The notes under the pieces were generated by a model. It was not told the origin of the DNA, made no database searches, and saw nothing but the letters and a program-made list of their open reading frames with translations. Shown here piece by piece: positions 53,634 to 63,878 of a DNA stretch of 64,000 nucleotides. Source of the DNA: PXAP01 sp964421595 (GTDB lineage: Bacteria > Bacteroidota > Bacteroidia > Bacteroidales > PUMT01); contig CAYQXY010000008.1 in the NCBI GenBank assembly GCA_964421595.1, positions 68,965-132,964 on the forward strand, read 5' to 3'. Within the stretch, counting starts at the first letter, position 1; every line of letters starts with the position of its first letter. A program made the translations under genes and the position numbers.

Positions 53634-55589
53634 TTAGGCTATTAATTTACTTATTTTTTGCCTAAAGTCATCTATGTTAATAGGTTTGACTAAATAATCA
53701 TCAAAAAACTCTTTAAAATCAAGCACTTCCGACTCCAACCCGTAAGCTGTTTGTGCAATTACAGGTACTTTGCTATTTATGGATTTAATAATTTTAGTTG
53801 CCTGAATACCATCTATATGTGCCATTTTTATATCCATTAAAATAAAATCAATGTCCGGATTCGATTTATATAATTCTATTGCTTCTCTTCCATCTTCGGC
53901 ATGCAAAATTTCACAATCATAGTCACTTAATATTGTTTCAAAAAAGAGATAGTTATTTGGCTCATCTTCTGCTATTAATATCTTTATTCGCTTTTTAAAT
54001 CCGGAATTATTCAAAGCCTTATCTTTTACAGCTTCCTCAGAAGGAATATATGGTATTGTGAAGCTAAATGTTGAACCTTTACCAATTTCTGAACTTACCC
54101 AGATTTTACCACCTAACAATTCAGTATAGCCTTTTGAAATTGCAAGACCTAAACCTGTTCCACCATATTTTTTACTTATCGACATATCTGCTTGTCGAAA
54201 CCGCTCAAATATCTTTTCTTGCTGATCCTCTTTAATTCCAATACCAGTATCTTTTACATAAAACTCCAACTCTTTATTCTTCAACGAATAGCCAATTTCT
54301 ATCGTGCCCTCTTCAGTAAATTTATCAGCATTATTTATTAGATTACTTATTATCTGAGTTAGTTTTACTCTATCAATAAATATTGTGGATTCAATATCTG
54401 TTAATGATTTTACAACTTTAAGTTCAATCTTTTTCAAGCATAATTGTTGATTAAAAATCATCTCTAGTTCAGAAATTAAACTATTAACATTAACAATCTC
54501 ATTATTTATTTTTTCCTGCTTTGTTTCTAAAAAGGATATTGAAAGAATATCCGAAACAACTGAAATCAGCTGATTACTACTATTTTGAATTATAGACACA
54601 AACTCTTTGCGCTTTTCTTCAGAAAAACCTGGATTTAGTAAAAACTGACTAAAACCAGATATTGCATTTAATGGTGTTCTTATCTCATGCGACATATTTT
54701 GCAAAAATGCAGTTTTTAAATTATCGCTCTCTTCAGCTTTTTCTTTGGCTTTTATAAGTTCTTTCTCCGCCTTATTTCGTTGAGTGATATCGTGTATTAT
54801 TGAAAACAGGATTGGTTTTCCTTCATGATGAATCGGGGTGGAATGCACTTCTACGGTTCTAATTTCACCATTGGAAAGCTTATGAGGAAAAATAAAAACG
54901 TTACAATTCTTCTTAAGCGCTCTTTTACATTCTTTCTTTATCTGCTCCTGGTTTAGTTGATTAATATCTTGAATTGACATCGAACGCAAAGTCAACAAAT
55001 CATAGCCATAGAATTCAACAGCTGAGTTATTTGCATTAATAATTTTCCCTGATTCAGGTTCAACCAGAAGCATTATAGCGCTATGAAATTCAAACATATT
55101 CCTGAATCTTTTTTCGCTTTCAATAGCTTTTTCTTTGGCATAAATTGATTCTTGTTCAGTTCTTTTTATTTCGCTGATATCCTGATGTGCTCCAAGCATT
55201 CGTATTGGTGTTCCGTTTACATCACGAATTGCTAAACCACGGCATCGTATCCAGATGGTTGATCCGTTTTTATGAGTATATCTGACAATCTGGTCGTAAG
55301 GATGATCTGAATTTTCACAATGTTTTGTGAAGTTATCAATCGCTACTTTCAAATCATCCTGGTTTATAATATTCTGCCATGAACTTGACTTATGTGGCAT
55401 TTCTTCCGGATTATAGCCCAGTACCGTCCAGAATTTGGCATTCATCCACTCATTTTCAGGATTTTCCAAATCCCAATACCATAAACCGTCCAATGAACTC
55501 TCCTGAATAAAATCAAAAATGCTTTCATCAGTCTTTATTAACTCGTAAAGTTCTGTTTTTAAATAATTAGATTCAATATTACTGTCCAT
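53634..55589 (-). CDS. PAS-containing hybrid histidine kinase / response regulator, cytosolic
   Basis: A 651-residue protein without membrane helices. It has two PAS domains with PAC (about 20-145, DGLWYWDLENPENEWMNAKF; and about 150-275, MFEFHSAIMLLVEPESGKII), HisKA with FLQNMSHEIRTPLNAISGF (phospho-His about 303), HATPase_c (VKDTGIGIKEDQQEKIFERF and GGTGLGLAISKGYTELLGG) and a C-terminal receiver (ILIAEDEPNNYLFFE, acceptor Asp in FILMDIKMAHIDG, K near the end). It senses a cytosolic signal through PAS and passes phosphate to its own receiver. No output partner is encoded next to it. Its target is unknown. Confidence 0.93.
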   Translation of the reverse strand: MDSNIESNYLKTELYELIKTDESIFDFIQESSLDGLWYWDLENPENEWMNAKFWTVLGYNPEEMPHKSSSWQNIINQDDLKVAIDNFTKHCENSDHPYDQIVRYTHKNGSTIWIRCRGLAIRDVNGTPIRMLGAHQDISEIKRTEQESIYAKEKAIESEKRFRNMFEFHSAIMLLVEPESGKIINANNSAVEFYGYDLLTLRSMSIQDINQLNQEQIKKECKRALKKNCNVFIFPHKLSNGEIRTVEVHSTPIHHEGKPILFSIIHDITQRNKAEKELIKAKEKAEESDNLKTAFLQNMSHEIRTPLNAISGFSQFLLNPGFSEEKRKEFVSIIQNSSNQLISVVSDILSISFLETKQEKINNEIVNVNSLISELEMIFNQQLCLKKIELKVVKSLTDIESTIFIDRVKLTQIISNLINNADKFTEEGTIEIGYSLKNKELEFYVKDTGIGIKEDQQEKIFERFRQADMSISKKYGGTGLGLAISKGYTELLGGKIWVSSEIGKGSTFSFTIPYIPSEEAVKDKALNNSGFKKRIKILIAEDEPNNYLFFETILSDYDCEILHAEDGREAIELYKSNPDIDFILMDIKMAHIDGIQATKIIKSINSKVPVIAQTAYGLESEVLDFKEFFDDYLVKPINIDDFRQKISKLIA

Positions 55590-55858
55590 CTTGTTTATAA
55601 TATCTCATATAGAAAATAAATTCATTTCACAGACTTTTACGGCCATAAAGAACTTTTTGTTATGTTTAATTGCTTTTTAATTTCAGGGAATAAAGATGTG
55701 TTAAATGGAAGATTCACCGGTGTAAACCTATGCCATGTTTATAACATGGAAAAAGGTGCAAATGTGTTATGATAGTCTGCCCAATTGAGAGAACAAACAA
55801 GATAAGGACAATTTTTTCGTCCTTGAAAACTGAAGGTTTTACCTTGAATTAATGTAGG

Positions 55859-56347
55859 TTAACCCCTCTGGTAAAGAATACCGGGATTTTCAGAAATCGT
55901 TTTGTTTATTAGTTTTACAGATTCACGAATGCAACCTTCACAAACACTCTTCTTCAAATTCTCATTCTTGAAATACGTTTGACCTTTTTCTGTTTTTAAA
56001 TCGCACTTTATTAAATCGATACAATCTGTAGTCCCATGAATTTTCGTAAAAGAATCATAAAAACTTTGAATCATCATATATGTTTTTGCCTTTTTGACCT
56101 GATTATCATGGCACTCTGATGAGTTTAACAACCCAAAAACCATATATGCTGCTGTTACAGCACCACATGTTCTCTGCAACGATCCCATACCACCTCCAAA
56201 TCCGCACGAAATGTTTAACACCAGATTTTTATCAACCCCTATATAATCAGCATACACGCTAATTACAGACTGTGAACAATTAAAGGAGTCATTAAAAAGC
56301 GCTATAGCCTTATCCCCTAAAGATTTATCATCTATAAATTTATTCAT
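55859..56347 (-). CDS. C-GCAxxG-C-C family (redox/electron-transfer-like) protein
   Basis: A 162-residue cytosolic protein with the conserved cysteine set of the family: FNCSQSVISVYADYIG, then NISCGFGGGMGSLQRTCGAV (C-GF-GGMG…TCGA core), a middle Cys in SSECHDN, and VCEGCIRESV at the end. The family (PF09719) is thought to be membrane- or redox-associated and is often encoded near thiol or flavin enzymes. Here the neighbours are a hybrid kinase and a TspO-like gene, which do not fix the role. Length is normal. Confidence 0.88.
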   Translation of the reverse strand: MNKFIDDKSLGDKAIALFNDSFNCSQSVISVYADYIGVDKNLVLNISCGFGGGMGSLQRTCGAVTAAYMVFGLLNSSECHDNQVKKAKTYMMIQSFYDSFTKIHGTTDCIDLIKCDLKTEKGQTYFKNENLKKSVCEGCIRESVKLINKTISENPGILYQRG

Positions 56348-56701
56348 GTTGTATTTATTTATCGCATGTTATAATCAAACATTTAATAGTGGCTAATTAT
56401 CCAGGCCTTTTAGGCAGTGCTCTATCTTTCTATTCAATTAATCAGTTTTTGTTGGAAACAAGATGGTCGCAAAACAACTAATCCCTATGTTTATATATCG
56501 CACATTTAATTAAACCTCCCTGTCGAGCAGTTCCCTTACGCAGGAAAGCCCATAATAACCTAAAAAACAGTTATTAATCAATATATTTTTTGAACATGTT
56601 GTTCATATTGATTGTTAAAAGACAAGTTAAATTGTATAAACATTTTCCATTGTTATTTATCCGTTCCGGCTTCTGCGATATTAAGTAAAAATAATCTCCT
56701 T
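56348..56701. other. Intergenic, 354 bp, no gene seen
   Basis: Divergent promoter region between the C-GCAxxG-C-C gene and the TspO-like gene. A TTG at 56612 is in frame with the latter but the 30 residues it would add look unlike a leader. I find no other coding frame. Confidence 0.5.
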
Positions 56702-57487
56702 ATGAAAAAATCCATTACTTTAATTATCATAAATACCCTTACCCTGATTTTTGCTTTAGTTATGAATGGCATGTCAGGCAGTGCTGTTTTTAATGGCAGC
56801 ACCGTAGGAGAAGTAAGTGACAAATACAGCACGCTTATCGCACCGTCCGGTTATGCATTTGCTATATGGGGGTTGATATATTTATTTCTTATAATGTTTG
56901 TTGGCTATCAGTGGTACAGTTATTACAAGTTAAAACAAGATACTGAAATCAAACAAACAGGCCTTTGGCTATCTCTGGCAAATATCGCAAATGGTTTTTG
57001 GATTGTAGCCTGGTTAAATGAAGCATTAGGAACGTCGGTTCTCCTGATTTTCATTTTGTTAGCTTCATTAATAGTTTTAACGGTACGTCTCCGTCTTGAA
57101 ATATGGAATGCCCCAAAACGAATAATTCTATTCATCTGGTGGCCCATTGTGATATATTTAGGCTGGATAATTGTGGCTTCCGTATCGAATGTTGCTGCTT
57201 ACCTGGTAAGTATAGGCTGGCAGGGAGGCTTTCTGAGTGAAAATATGTGGACAATAATTATGATTGTTGTTGCATCAATTATTTACCTGTGGCTTGTTTT
57301 TTCACGTAACCTCAGGGAAGCTGCGATGGTTGGTGTTTGGGCCCTTGTAGCCATTTCGGTTCGACACTGGAACGTATACGAAGGTATAGCCATTGCTGCA
57401 ATTATTTGCGCGGGAATATTGTTTGTTGTAGTTTCCTGGCACGGATACAAAAACAGGAAGTACTCTCCGTTTGTCCAACCATGGTAA
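56702..57487 (+). CDS. TspO/MBR-related membrane protein (tryptophan-rich sensory protein-like)
   Basis: The ATG at 56702 (MKKSITLIII) is chosen, giving 262 residues. The protein has about eight hydrophobic helices, rich in Trp: APSGYAFAIWGLIYLFL, NGFWIVAWLNEALG, FIWWPIVIYLGWIIVASVSN. The segment YAFAIWGLIY resembles the TspO/MBR start (P-x-W-x-FxxVW), and the size is that of the larger eukaryote-like or Bacteroidetes versions of the family. TspO proteins bind porphyrins and sterol-like ligands. Assignment to the family is by pattern; function is unproven. Confidence 0.7.
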   Translation: MKKSITLIIINTLTLIFALVMNGMSGSAVFNGSTVGEVSDKYSTLIAPSGYAFAIWGLIYLFLIMFVGYQWYSYYKLKQDTEIKQTGLWLSLANIANGFWIVAWLNEALGTSVLLIFILLASLIVLTVRLRLEIWNAPKRIILFIWWPIVIYLGWIIVASVSNVAAYLVSIGWQGGFLSENMWTIIMIVVASIIYLWLVFSRNLREAAMVGVWALVAISVRHWNVYEGIAIAAIICAGILFVVVSWHGYKNRKYSPFVQPW

Positions 57488-57679
57488 ACTTCTGCTTTTT
57501 TTAAATTCAATTCTCTTTAAAACCGGAGTTAACTCATCGAAAAACCAAAGCAGTGCACCAACGTCTGATTTAGTTTTTATTGAAATGGCTCCTGTGTGGC
57601 AACCATGACTTGCATTCAACACTATTGCGCAACTACAGTGCCCGCCATTTGCAAAATTGCACTTTATGCTTTACTTACT

Positions 57680-58303
57680 TTATAATTTCCCTAAGTCATA
57701 AGTTAATCCAACCCTAATACCATTTTCAAAGATTCTTTGATGATATTCTCTATCCCGGAAAGGTATCAAAGAATGAACTTTTGTATATGGATTAACAAAA
57801 GTCGTAATGCCGGAATTAAAATCGTATTTTATTGATACACCTAATAGGGCACCGATTCCTGTTTGATTATCAATTGGACTATTTGCTGACCCATCAATAT
57901 CAAGAATCAAGCCTCCATTAATAAAGAAGAATTTCAAGAAATTGGCACGCAATGTCACAGGAATATTTATTAGTGCCAGATTCCCTTTGAGTGAAGAATT
58001 ATCCATTTCAGGCGGCAAATTCGGATTAATTATAATATTATGACTTGAGTATTCTATTCCTGTTTCTGTTTCTAACCATTTACTCAAAGGATAGACATAA
58101 TTGATTCCAAGTGAATAAAAAAAATCCCTATTATAACTGGCGGAACCATCTAATTCATTAAATCTAAATACATCATTACTTCCAAATGAGGAATATGTAA
58201 TCCCGATTTTCCCTTTTAACACATTTGAGATATCTTCCTGAGCATCTAGAAAATGCTGATTAATTAATAAAAGGAATAAAACAATAAAAAGTGCTCTTTT
58301 CAT
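57680..58303 (-). CDS. Outer-membrane beta-barrel protein (porin-like, PF13568 type)
   Basis: A 207-residue protein with a signal peptide (ending LDAQ) and an eight-stranded barrel pattern typical of the Bacteroidetes OMP_b-brl families: GKIGITYSSFG, YSLGINYVYPLSKWLETETG, GNLALINIPVTLRANFL, and an ending GIRVGLTYDL. A role in the envelope is likely, ligand unknown. A decayed paralogue fragment lies at 53419-53612, so the gene was once duplicated. Upstream is a 400-bp strip with no clear gene. Confidence 0.75.
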   Translation of the reverse strand: MKRALFIVLFLLLINQHFLDAQEDISNVLKGKIGITYSSFGSNDVFRFNELDGSASYNRDFFYSLGINYVYPLSKWLETETGIEYSSHNIIINPNLPPEMDNSSLKGNLALINIPVTLRANFLKFFFINGGLILDIDGSANSPIDNQTGIGALLGVSIKYDFNSGITTFVNPYTKVHSLIPFRDREYHQRIFENGIRVGLTYDLGKL

Positions 58304-58702
58304 TTAATGTTAAATTGGTCTATTGATTAAATTCAACGGTGTTACAACGTTTTCGTCAGTTGTTTTCATTTTTCCACTTTACAGTATTCACCATTACATA
58401 AATAAGACGAGTATATAGTATCAAAGTGGCAATGTTTTTTGATTTATTTGAAGATTTTCCCGAATCATACTGCTTCATTACTAATAAATGGTATCGGCTT
58501 CAAATTGATCTTATTTGCATGTATGACGCATTACGTTTTCATTATTTGATTATGGAAAAAGAGTTAGCTCTTGCGAGGAATTCTGAGATTTTTTCTATTA
58601 TTGTACAAAAGGCTTTTGTTCTGAACACTATAAAGATAGTGCTTTGTAGCGTCTTAGAAGGATAGAAACCATTCTTCGGTCAAATTCTTAATTAACTTTT
58701 TT
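58304..58702. other. Intergenic, 399 bp, no convincing gene
   Basis: Divergent region between the barrel gene and the GH88/105-like gene. A 79-codon frame (58426-58665, plus strand, GTG start) is present, but it has no motif, signal or family resemblance. I treat it as chance. Confidence 0.5.
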
Positions 58703-60256
58703 ATGAATCGGAAAGATTTTATCATTAAGAGTACATTCAGCGCGATTGGAATCACATCCTTATCTGGCTTTACAGAGGCCTCGGAAAATCCTTATAAGAC
58801 AAAGCTCATTCAATATTCAAATAGAAATCTAAATGAAGCAGGTTTTCGATATATTTTCCCTAAAGTTCAATCGGCTCAATCTTTTCCATTACCTGAAGGT
58901 ATGAGAGTACCGTTTGGTTGGTCTTCATTCGTTGTTCCACCTTTAGGGCTGGGAGAATCTCCAATTTTAAAATGGAATGATATGGTTATGGTTGAAGATA
59001 CCTGTAGCCTGAGATTTTCAATTGCATTGGATGTAAGGGAAGAAAAGCAAATTGAAGTAAGGTTAGCGGAATCGGAAACAATTGTTGCTTGTTTTAATGT
59101 AAAGTATGCACCGGTTCATCAGATCCAAAGTGTTTTTATAGAAGCAAAATATATTCCGGCTATACTGGACCAAGGCGTTAGGTTACAAATGAAAAAAGGG
59201 GATTCTCCATTGTGGATAATATCTCCTTCGGCAACTCAACAAAATAATATAAAGGCTCTGCAACCCCATATAATGATTCCAGGGGATGCAAATCCATTAA
59301 ATGCTTTTTTTGACCGTTTGTTTTCAATTGATTCCATTCAACAGTTTGGATGGATGGAAGGATGTGTAACCGATGCTTTATGGGATTTCTCACTTTTGCC
59401 AAAATATGCAGAAAGAGCTAAACAATCCTTAATTGATCATTTTGAAAAGTTTTTAATTAACAATAATCTTGTTTATGAAAACCCTCGCAGCAAAATTGCC
59501 GACAATACAATTTATGGAGACGAATGTACCCTGCCTTTTGCAGCAATGGCAAGGCTGTATCCAGACCATCCATCAATCGGGTTGGCAATAAATTATTGGC
59601 TTACAAGATATGCAAAGGGGATTACCGAGGCGGAATCTTACCAACTTACAACGGAAGGTTCCTATACTATAGGATATCCCATGATGGTTATCGGAAATCA
59701 AAGAAAAGATGATCAACTTGTTGATTTGGCTTTGAGTATTTTACGATCGAGACGTAATATTTTAAAGCAAAAAGATGCAATTTACCAGATAAGATACCGG
59801 GATAACCAACGTGCATTTAGAAATTGGGCACGTGGTATAGCCTGGTATATGTTAGGGTTGACCCGAAGCTTAATGATCCTTCAACCTGAGGATCGACCTG
59901 CTGATTTACTCAGTGACTTGCGGGATACTGCTGACTGGGTAATATCACATCAGCTTGAAGGAGGGTTATGGAGATGTTTTTTAGATGAACGTGGTATCCG
60001 CATAGACACATCCGGTTCGGCAGGGATTGCTGCTGCTCTTGCCTTGGGAGTAAAAAGCGGGATGTTATCGTCAAATGCAAGGGACTCTGCGATAAAAACT
60101 TCCTTAGCGTTGATGGATTACCTGACTGATGACGGACTTCTGACTTCAGCAGCACAGAGCAACCGATCAGGTGAAAGATTGCAGCGTGATGACTACAGGG
60201 TAATTTATCAGATGGGAATGGGGTTAATGGGACAGCTGATAGCTGCTTTAGATTGA
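58703..60256 (+). CDS. GH88/GH105-like unsaturated glycuronyl hydrolase, exported
   Basis: A 517-residue protein with a Tat-like or Sec leader (MNRKDFIIKSTFSAIGITS). The first 190 residues are a beta-rich part; the rest is an (alpha/alpha)6 barrel. The family pattern includes DNTIYGDECTLPFAAMARLY, GSYTIGYPMMVIGNQRK, AFRNWARGIAWYMLGLTRSL (a conserved helix-start motif) and RIDTSGSAGIAAALALGVKS. GH88/105 enzymes hydrolyse unsaturated galacturonyl or glucuronyl ends left by lyases. The catalytic Asp is likely that of GDECT or DTSGS. The family assignment is good; the substrate is inferred. Confidence 0.78.
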   Translation: MNRKDFIIKSTFSAIGITSLSGFTEASENPYKTKLIQYSNRNLNEAGFRYIFPKVQSAQSFPLPEGMRVPFGWSSFVVPPLGLGESPILKWNDMVMVEDTCSLRFSIALDVREEKQIEVRLAESETIVACFNVKYAPVHQIQSVFIEAKYIPAILDQGVRLQMKKGDSPLWIISPSATQQNNIKALQPHIMIPGDANPLNAFFDRLFSIDSIQQFGWMEGCVTDALWDFSLLPKYAERAKQSLIDHFEKFLINNNLVYENPRSKIADNTIYGDECTLPFAAMARLYPDHPSIGLAINYWLTRYAKGITEAESYQLTTEGSYTIGYPMMVIGNQRKDDQLVDLALSILRSRRNILKQKDAIYQIRYRDNQRAFRNWARGIAWYMLGLTRSLMILQPEDRPADLLSDLRDTADWVISHQLEGGLWRCFLDERGIRIDTSGSAGIAAALALGVKSGMLSSNARDSAIKTSLALMDYLTDDGLLTSAAQSNRSGERLQRDDYRVIYQMGMGLMGQLIAALD

Positions 60257-60418
60257 GATTGATAATAAGAAGATGGCCTGAGTTCTACAGCGCAGTCTCC
60301 TGATCTTCTCGGCAGTGGCAAGTGGCCGGCTGCAAACCGGAAATACAATATGTGAATCCTTGAATTATTTCATTGCCTACTTGACAATGAAATCCAGGTC
60401 AACCATATTAACAGACCC

Positions 60419-60571
60419 CTAAGGAGTAAATGCTTCGCTTTCCATGTACCTTAACAGGCTAAACCCTAACTGACGTGAAACCGGACGTTTATCGGGATTA
60501 CTAACCAGGTCGATAGAAGAAAATACCAGCTTCCCTTCTCCTGCTATTGCTTCGAAAACCATTGCAAAAGA
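60419..60571 (-). pseudogene. C-terminal relic of a GH2-type glycosidase gene
   Basis: The minus strand encodes MVFEAIAGEGKLVFSSIDLV, then RPVSRQLGFSLLRYMESEAF and a TAG at 60419. I recognise this as the conserved end of Bacteroidetes GH2/sugar-binding-domain proteins, which finish with a pattern such as kLl-siDl … RPvarQL-ySLL-YM-S-F-P. The DUF5107 gene stops 2 bases away from it, so the rest of the glycosidase has been deleted and this piece joined to the end of the neighbour. It lies in the 316-bp gap between two intact genes; the part nearer 60257-60418 holds nothing recognisable. Confidence 0.7.
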
Positions 60572-60572
60572 T

Positions 60573-63500
60573 TTAAATCATCGATGTCATCTGTAAATGT
60601 TTCTTCAGTCCGGGATAAACAATATCTTCCCGGAGTACCTCAAGAAACAGTCTTTCTGCCTTCGTCTTTTCTCCAAGTCCGAGAAAACCAAGTCCCATAA
60701 GATACTTGCAAAGCAGCTTATTCCGCATGTCAAGGTCATCCTCCCAGATTAAAAGGTCGGGCAGGGAAACGGCAAAATAATCAATTTCTACATGATCATC
60801 CATATGCTCATGACCAAAATCAGTCAACATTCTAAAATATCTTTCAGCTTCCTTGGTTTCACCCAGTTTTTGCAATGCAAGTCCCTGGTAAAAAACAACA
60901 TCAGGTTGTTGATCATTGTAAAAAATGGCAGCAGAAACCTCAACTAATCCGACAGCAGCTTCCTGCCAGACTTCATTCGCCTTCTGAACCTCGCCAAGCT
61001 CATTGTAAGCTACACCCAGCCAGTAAAACAATTCATTTTCGTTTGCACCATATAATTTGCCTTCTCCTAAATTCTCAGGATATTTCTGAGCTTTTTGTAA
61101 CAATCCAACTGCTCTTTCAGGTTCATTTAAACTAATAGCATCCTTTGCCAATTCAAGCAGACTAAATACATATTGACCGGGAACCTTGCCTTCACCGCCT
61201 TCCCATGGGTGAAACTTGCGGCTCATAATCAATCCGCAGGCTTTTTCATGCTGACCGAGTAAGTTGTACAGGGTGGCCTGCTCAAGGTACAGATCATCAC
61301 GATCAATAACCAGATCCTGATGGCCAAGCATTTTTTCCAGCCGCTTTTCAGGTGCACAATTTAAACGTTTATATAGTTGATCAAGTTCCATGAACACCCG
61401 TGAATCAGAAGGATCAAGGCTAAATGCCTTCTCCAGCAACTGCAGCGCCCTGTCAGTATCATGAAGTTTATTGAAACTTGCCAGGGCAAGGTTGCGGTGT
61501 GAAGTGGGGAAACTACCATTGATTGTCACCGATCGTTCCCAGCACGAGATGGCAGCATGGTAATTCCTAAATGCATACCAAAAGTTACCAAGATAATAAT
61601 ACGCCTTAAAATCTTTCGGATTCCTATTGGTTGACCATTCAAGTACAACCACAGCTTCCGGTTGATTCGGAAAACAATAGTCTGGCGAAGCAGCGGCAGC
61701 CTCTTTCAATGTTTCCACTGATGCGTCATTTAATCCTGCTTTCATTTCTGCCCAGGCTTTGTAATAAAAAGCCATAGGATAAAGGGTGTAGTTATTTTGG
61801 GTTTCTATACCCAGTTCGAGTAATTGGATACTGTCAGAATATAAACCGGCCCAGGCATAATCAAGGGCAAATTCAATATAATTATGAATATTCCCACGAA
61901 TCAATTCGTTCAAAAATTCAAGATGCTGCCGATCGCCTGTAAGTTTAAACTTCTCATAATAAAGGCTGAAATTAAAACGGTCAATGGCAAGTGAATCATC
62001 GCAAAGAGCAACGGCCTCCTTTTTCCTACCCATGTTCCGGAGGATGCTTACCTTTAGCTGGCGCGCCTTATGATTGTGCCAGTTATGCACCAGGGACAGG
62101 TCTACAGCATCGAGCGCTTCCTCCCACCGCTGTTTCATGGCATCAATCCGGGCCAGCTGAAAGTATCCGCTATCTTTCCATGCAGCGTTCCAGACCGATT
62201 TATAAAAATGTTTATACGCTTCATCGTATTGTTCCAGAAAACCAAGTGCAACTCCCAGATTGTATAACGCCTCACCATCGTAAGGGTTTGGGTTTCGTTC
62301 AGTCACAGTTTTCACTGCAGTAAGCAAATATTCTTTCGCTTTCTGGAACTGACCCCGGCGCAGGTACCATAATCCCAGCGAATTGTTGCAACGGTAATCC
62401 CTGGGATCACGCAAAAGAACCTCTTCATAATATGGCCTGGGATCATAAGTGGCATGCCGGTACTGTTCAATATGAAGTCCTGTCAGGTATACCTGCTCGC
62501 TGCTTTCAATATCTCCGGGTTTTTGGGGAGCTTTTGCCGGTTCAGGCATTGTTTTCTCCCTGGTTACCCCTGGTTTATATTCAACCAGCAGCACATCCTT
62601 AGCGGTTTTAACGGAAAGAGTTAAGTTTCCCGGGTCAAATCCGGGAGGAACTTGAACCGTTTTCTGATATGATGTTGCAGGATTAAAATCGAAAGCCTCA
62701 TTCAGCAGTTCGTCTTCACTGTTTTTTAATATTATCCTCGCACCGGAATACACTGAGGTGGTAAACGCTTTAATTTCAATCCTGTTGCCTATACACTCAA
62801 GATTTACCATTGCCTCTTTGGTGGCGCACTTTACCATGCCCAAATCGCGGTATGGAATAAAAAACTGTGAAAACGTTTTTTCCTCATATGGCATGAGCCA
62901 GGAGAAGTCCGGCTGGTTATCGGTATATACTCCGCACATCAACTCAATGTATGGCCCGTCTTCATCGGTAAGATTACGATCCCATGCAATACCAAAATCA
63001 CCATTTCCCCAGGTCCACTGTTTCTTCCCAGGTGAAACATGATGATTGGCCACATGAATTACACCTCCTTTTGAATCATTCTCATAACCACCTATAAAAT
63101 CGTATTCCGAATTTATAGCCATATATGAAGTTGGTACAGGAATGTTTTTATACCGGGAAATATCTGTCCCGGGTGAATAATCAACCTTATAATAAACTCC
63201 TTTTGCAATGGGGAATTCAGAAACATCACGTTTGCCATGGTCGAATACTGCATACACATCGGGTGGAAAAACTGACTGGTATTCATTGTTTACCTTAACT
63301 GCCGGATTTGCCCACCACAAAAAGGTTTGGGGAAAATTGGTACGGTTATAGAGTTTAACCTTAATTTCAAGGTATGCTTTATCGGGATACAGGGTAAACC
63401 CGGCCATGCCCCGTGTACGGAACATCCGCTCCAGTTCGTTGCACCAAACCGTCTTACTGCCATCGGCATATTCTTCAATATAGAAATCAGTAGGTTCAAA

Positions 63501-63878
63501 AGTAGATGGCCGGTGGTGCTGCGGCCAGTTGAATTCAATCCCTCCCGATATCCATGGTCCGGTGAGCCCTACCAGTGCGGGTTTAATTACCTGGTTGTAA
63601 TATACAAAATGACGTTGCTTCGACTTATCCCATGCCATTTGCACCCTGCCACCCAATTCAGGAAGCAACATTACTTTTATATAATCGTTTTCGAGAAAAA
63701 CCGCCTGATAGGTTTTATCTTTCTTTTCGTCCAGAATCTTTTCAATAACCGGATGAGGATAAACAACTCCACTGCTTCCCTGATAAACGCGTTTTTCAAG
63801 AAACACAGGATTCTTCCCGGGTTTACCTGTACCATAAGTCGGTAAAGTAATTAGTTCTGTCCAGGATTTTACACTCAT
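60573..63878 (-). CDS. DUF5107 domain protein with long TPR C-terminal half
   Basis: A 1101-residue cytosolic protein without a signal. The N-terminal part (about 30-360) is DUF5107, a galactose-mutarotase-like beta-sandwich: MLLPELGGRVQMAWDKSKQR, GLTGPWISGGIEFNWPQHHR and FLWWANPAVKVNNEYQ are its marks. The C-terminal part (about 480-1090) is a series of TPR repeats, for example YNLGVALGFLEQYDEAYKHF and AYYYLGNFWYAFRNYHAAIS. DUF5107-TPR proteins occur with glycan-degrading genes in Bacteroidetes and are proposed to act on cytosolic oligosaccharides. No activity can be proven here. It ends 2 bases before a GH2 relic. Confidence 0.85.
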   Translation of the reverse strand: MSVKSWTELITLPTYGTGKPGKNPVFLEKRVYQGSSGVVYPHPVIEKILDEKKDKTYQAVFLENDYIKVMLLPELGGRVQMAWDKSKQRHFVYYNQVIKPALVGLTGPWISGGIEFNWPQHHRPSTFEPTDFYIEEYADGSKTVWCNELERMFRTRGMAGFTLYPDKAYLEIKVKLYNRTNFPQTFLWWANPAVKVNNEYQSVFPPDVYAVFDHGKRDVSEFPIAKGVYYKVDYSPGTDISRYKNIPVPTSYMAINSEYDFIGGYENDSKGGVIHVANHHVSPGKKQWTWGNGDFGIAWDRNLTDEDGPYIELMCGVYTDNQPDFSWLMPYEEKTFSQFFIPYRDLGMVKCATKEAMVNLECIGNRIEIKAFTTSVYSGARIILKNSEDELLNEAFDFNPATSYQKTVQVPPGFDPGNLTLSVKTAKDVLLVEYKPGVTREKTMPEPAKAPQKPGDIESSEQVYLTGLHIEQYRHATYDPRPYYEEVLLRDPRDYRCNNSLGLWYLRRGQFQKAKEYLLTAVKTVTERNPNPYDGEALYNLGVALGFLEQYDEAYKHFYKSVWNAAWKDSGYFQLARIDAMKQRWEEALDAVDLSLVHNWHNHKARQLKVSILRNMGRKKEAVALCDDSLAIDRFNFSLYYEKFKLTGDRQHLEFLNELIRGNIHNYIEFALDYAWAGLYSDSIQLLELGIETQNNYTLYPMAFYYKAWAEMKAGLNDASVETLKEAAAASPDYCFPNQPEAVVVLEWSTNRNPKDFKAYYYLGNFWYAFRNYHAAISCWERSVTINGSFPTSHRNLALASFNKLHDTDRALQLLEKAFSLDPSDSRVFMELDQLYKRLNCAPEKRLEKMLGHQDLVIDRDDLYLEQATLYNLLGQHEKACGLIMSRKFHPWEGGEGKVPGQYVFSLLELAKDAISLNEPERAVGLLQKAQKYPENLGEGKLYGANENELFYWLGVAYNELGEVQKANEVWQEAAVGLVEVSAAIFYNDQQPDVVFYQGLALQKLGETKEAERYFRMLTDFGHEHMDDHVEIDYFAVSLPDLLIWEDDLDMRNKLLCKYLMGLGFLGLGEKTKAERLFLEVLREDIVYPGLKKHLQMTSMI

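Noticed and set aside
57488..57622. Minus-strand frame reading ASHGCHTGAISIKTKSDVG downstream of the TspO-like gene
   Set aside because: It looks protein-like but runs into the opposite strand of the TspO-like gene and matches no family I know.
58426..58665. 79-codon plus-strand frame
   Set aside because: GTG start, no motif, no leader, no family resemblance; likely chance in an AT-rich gap.
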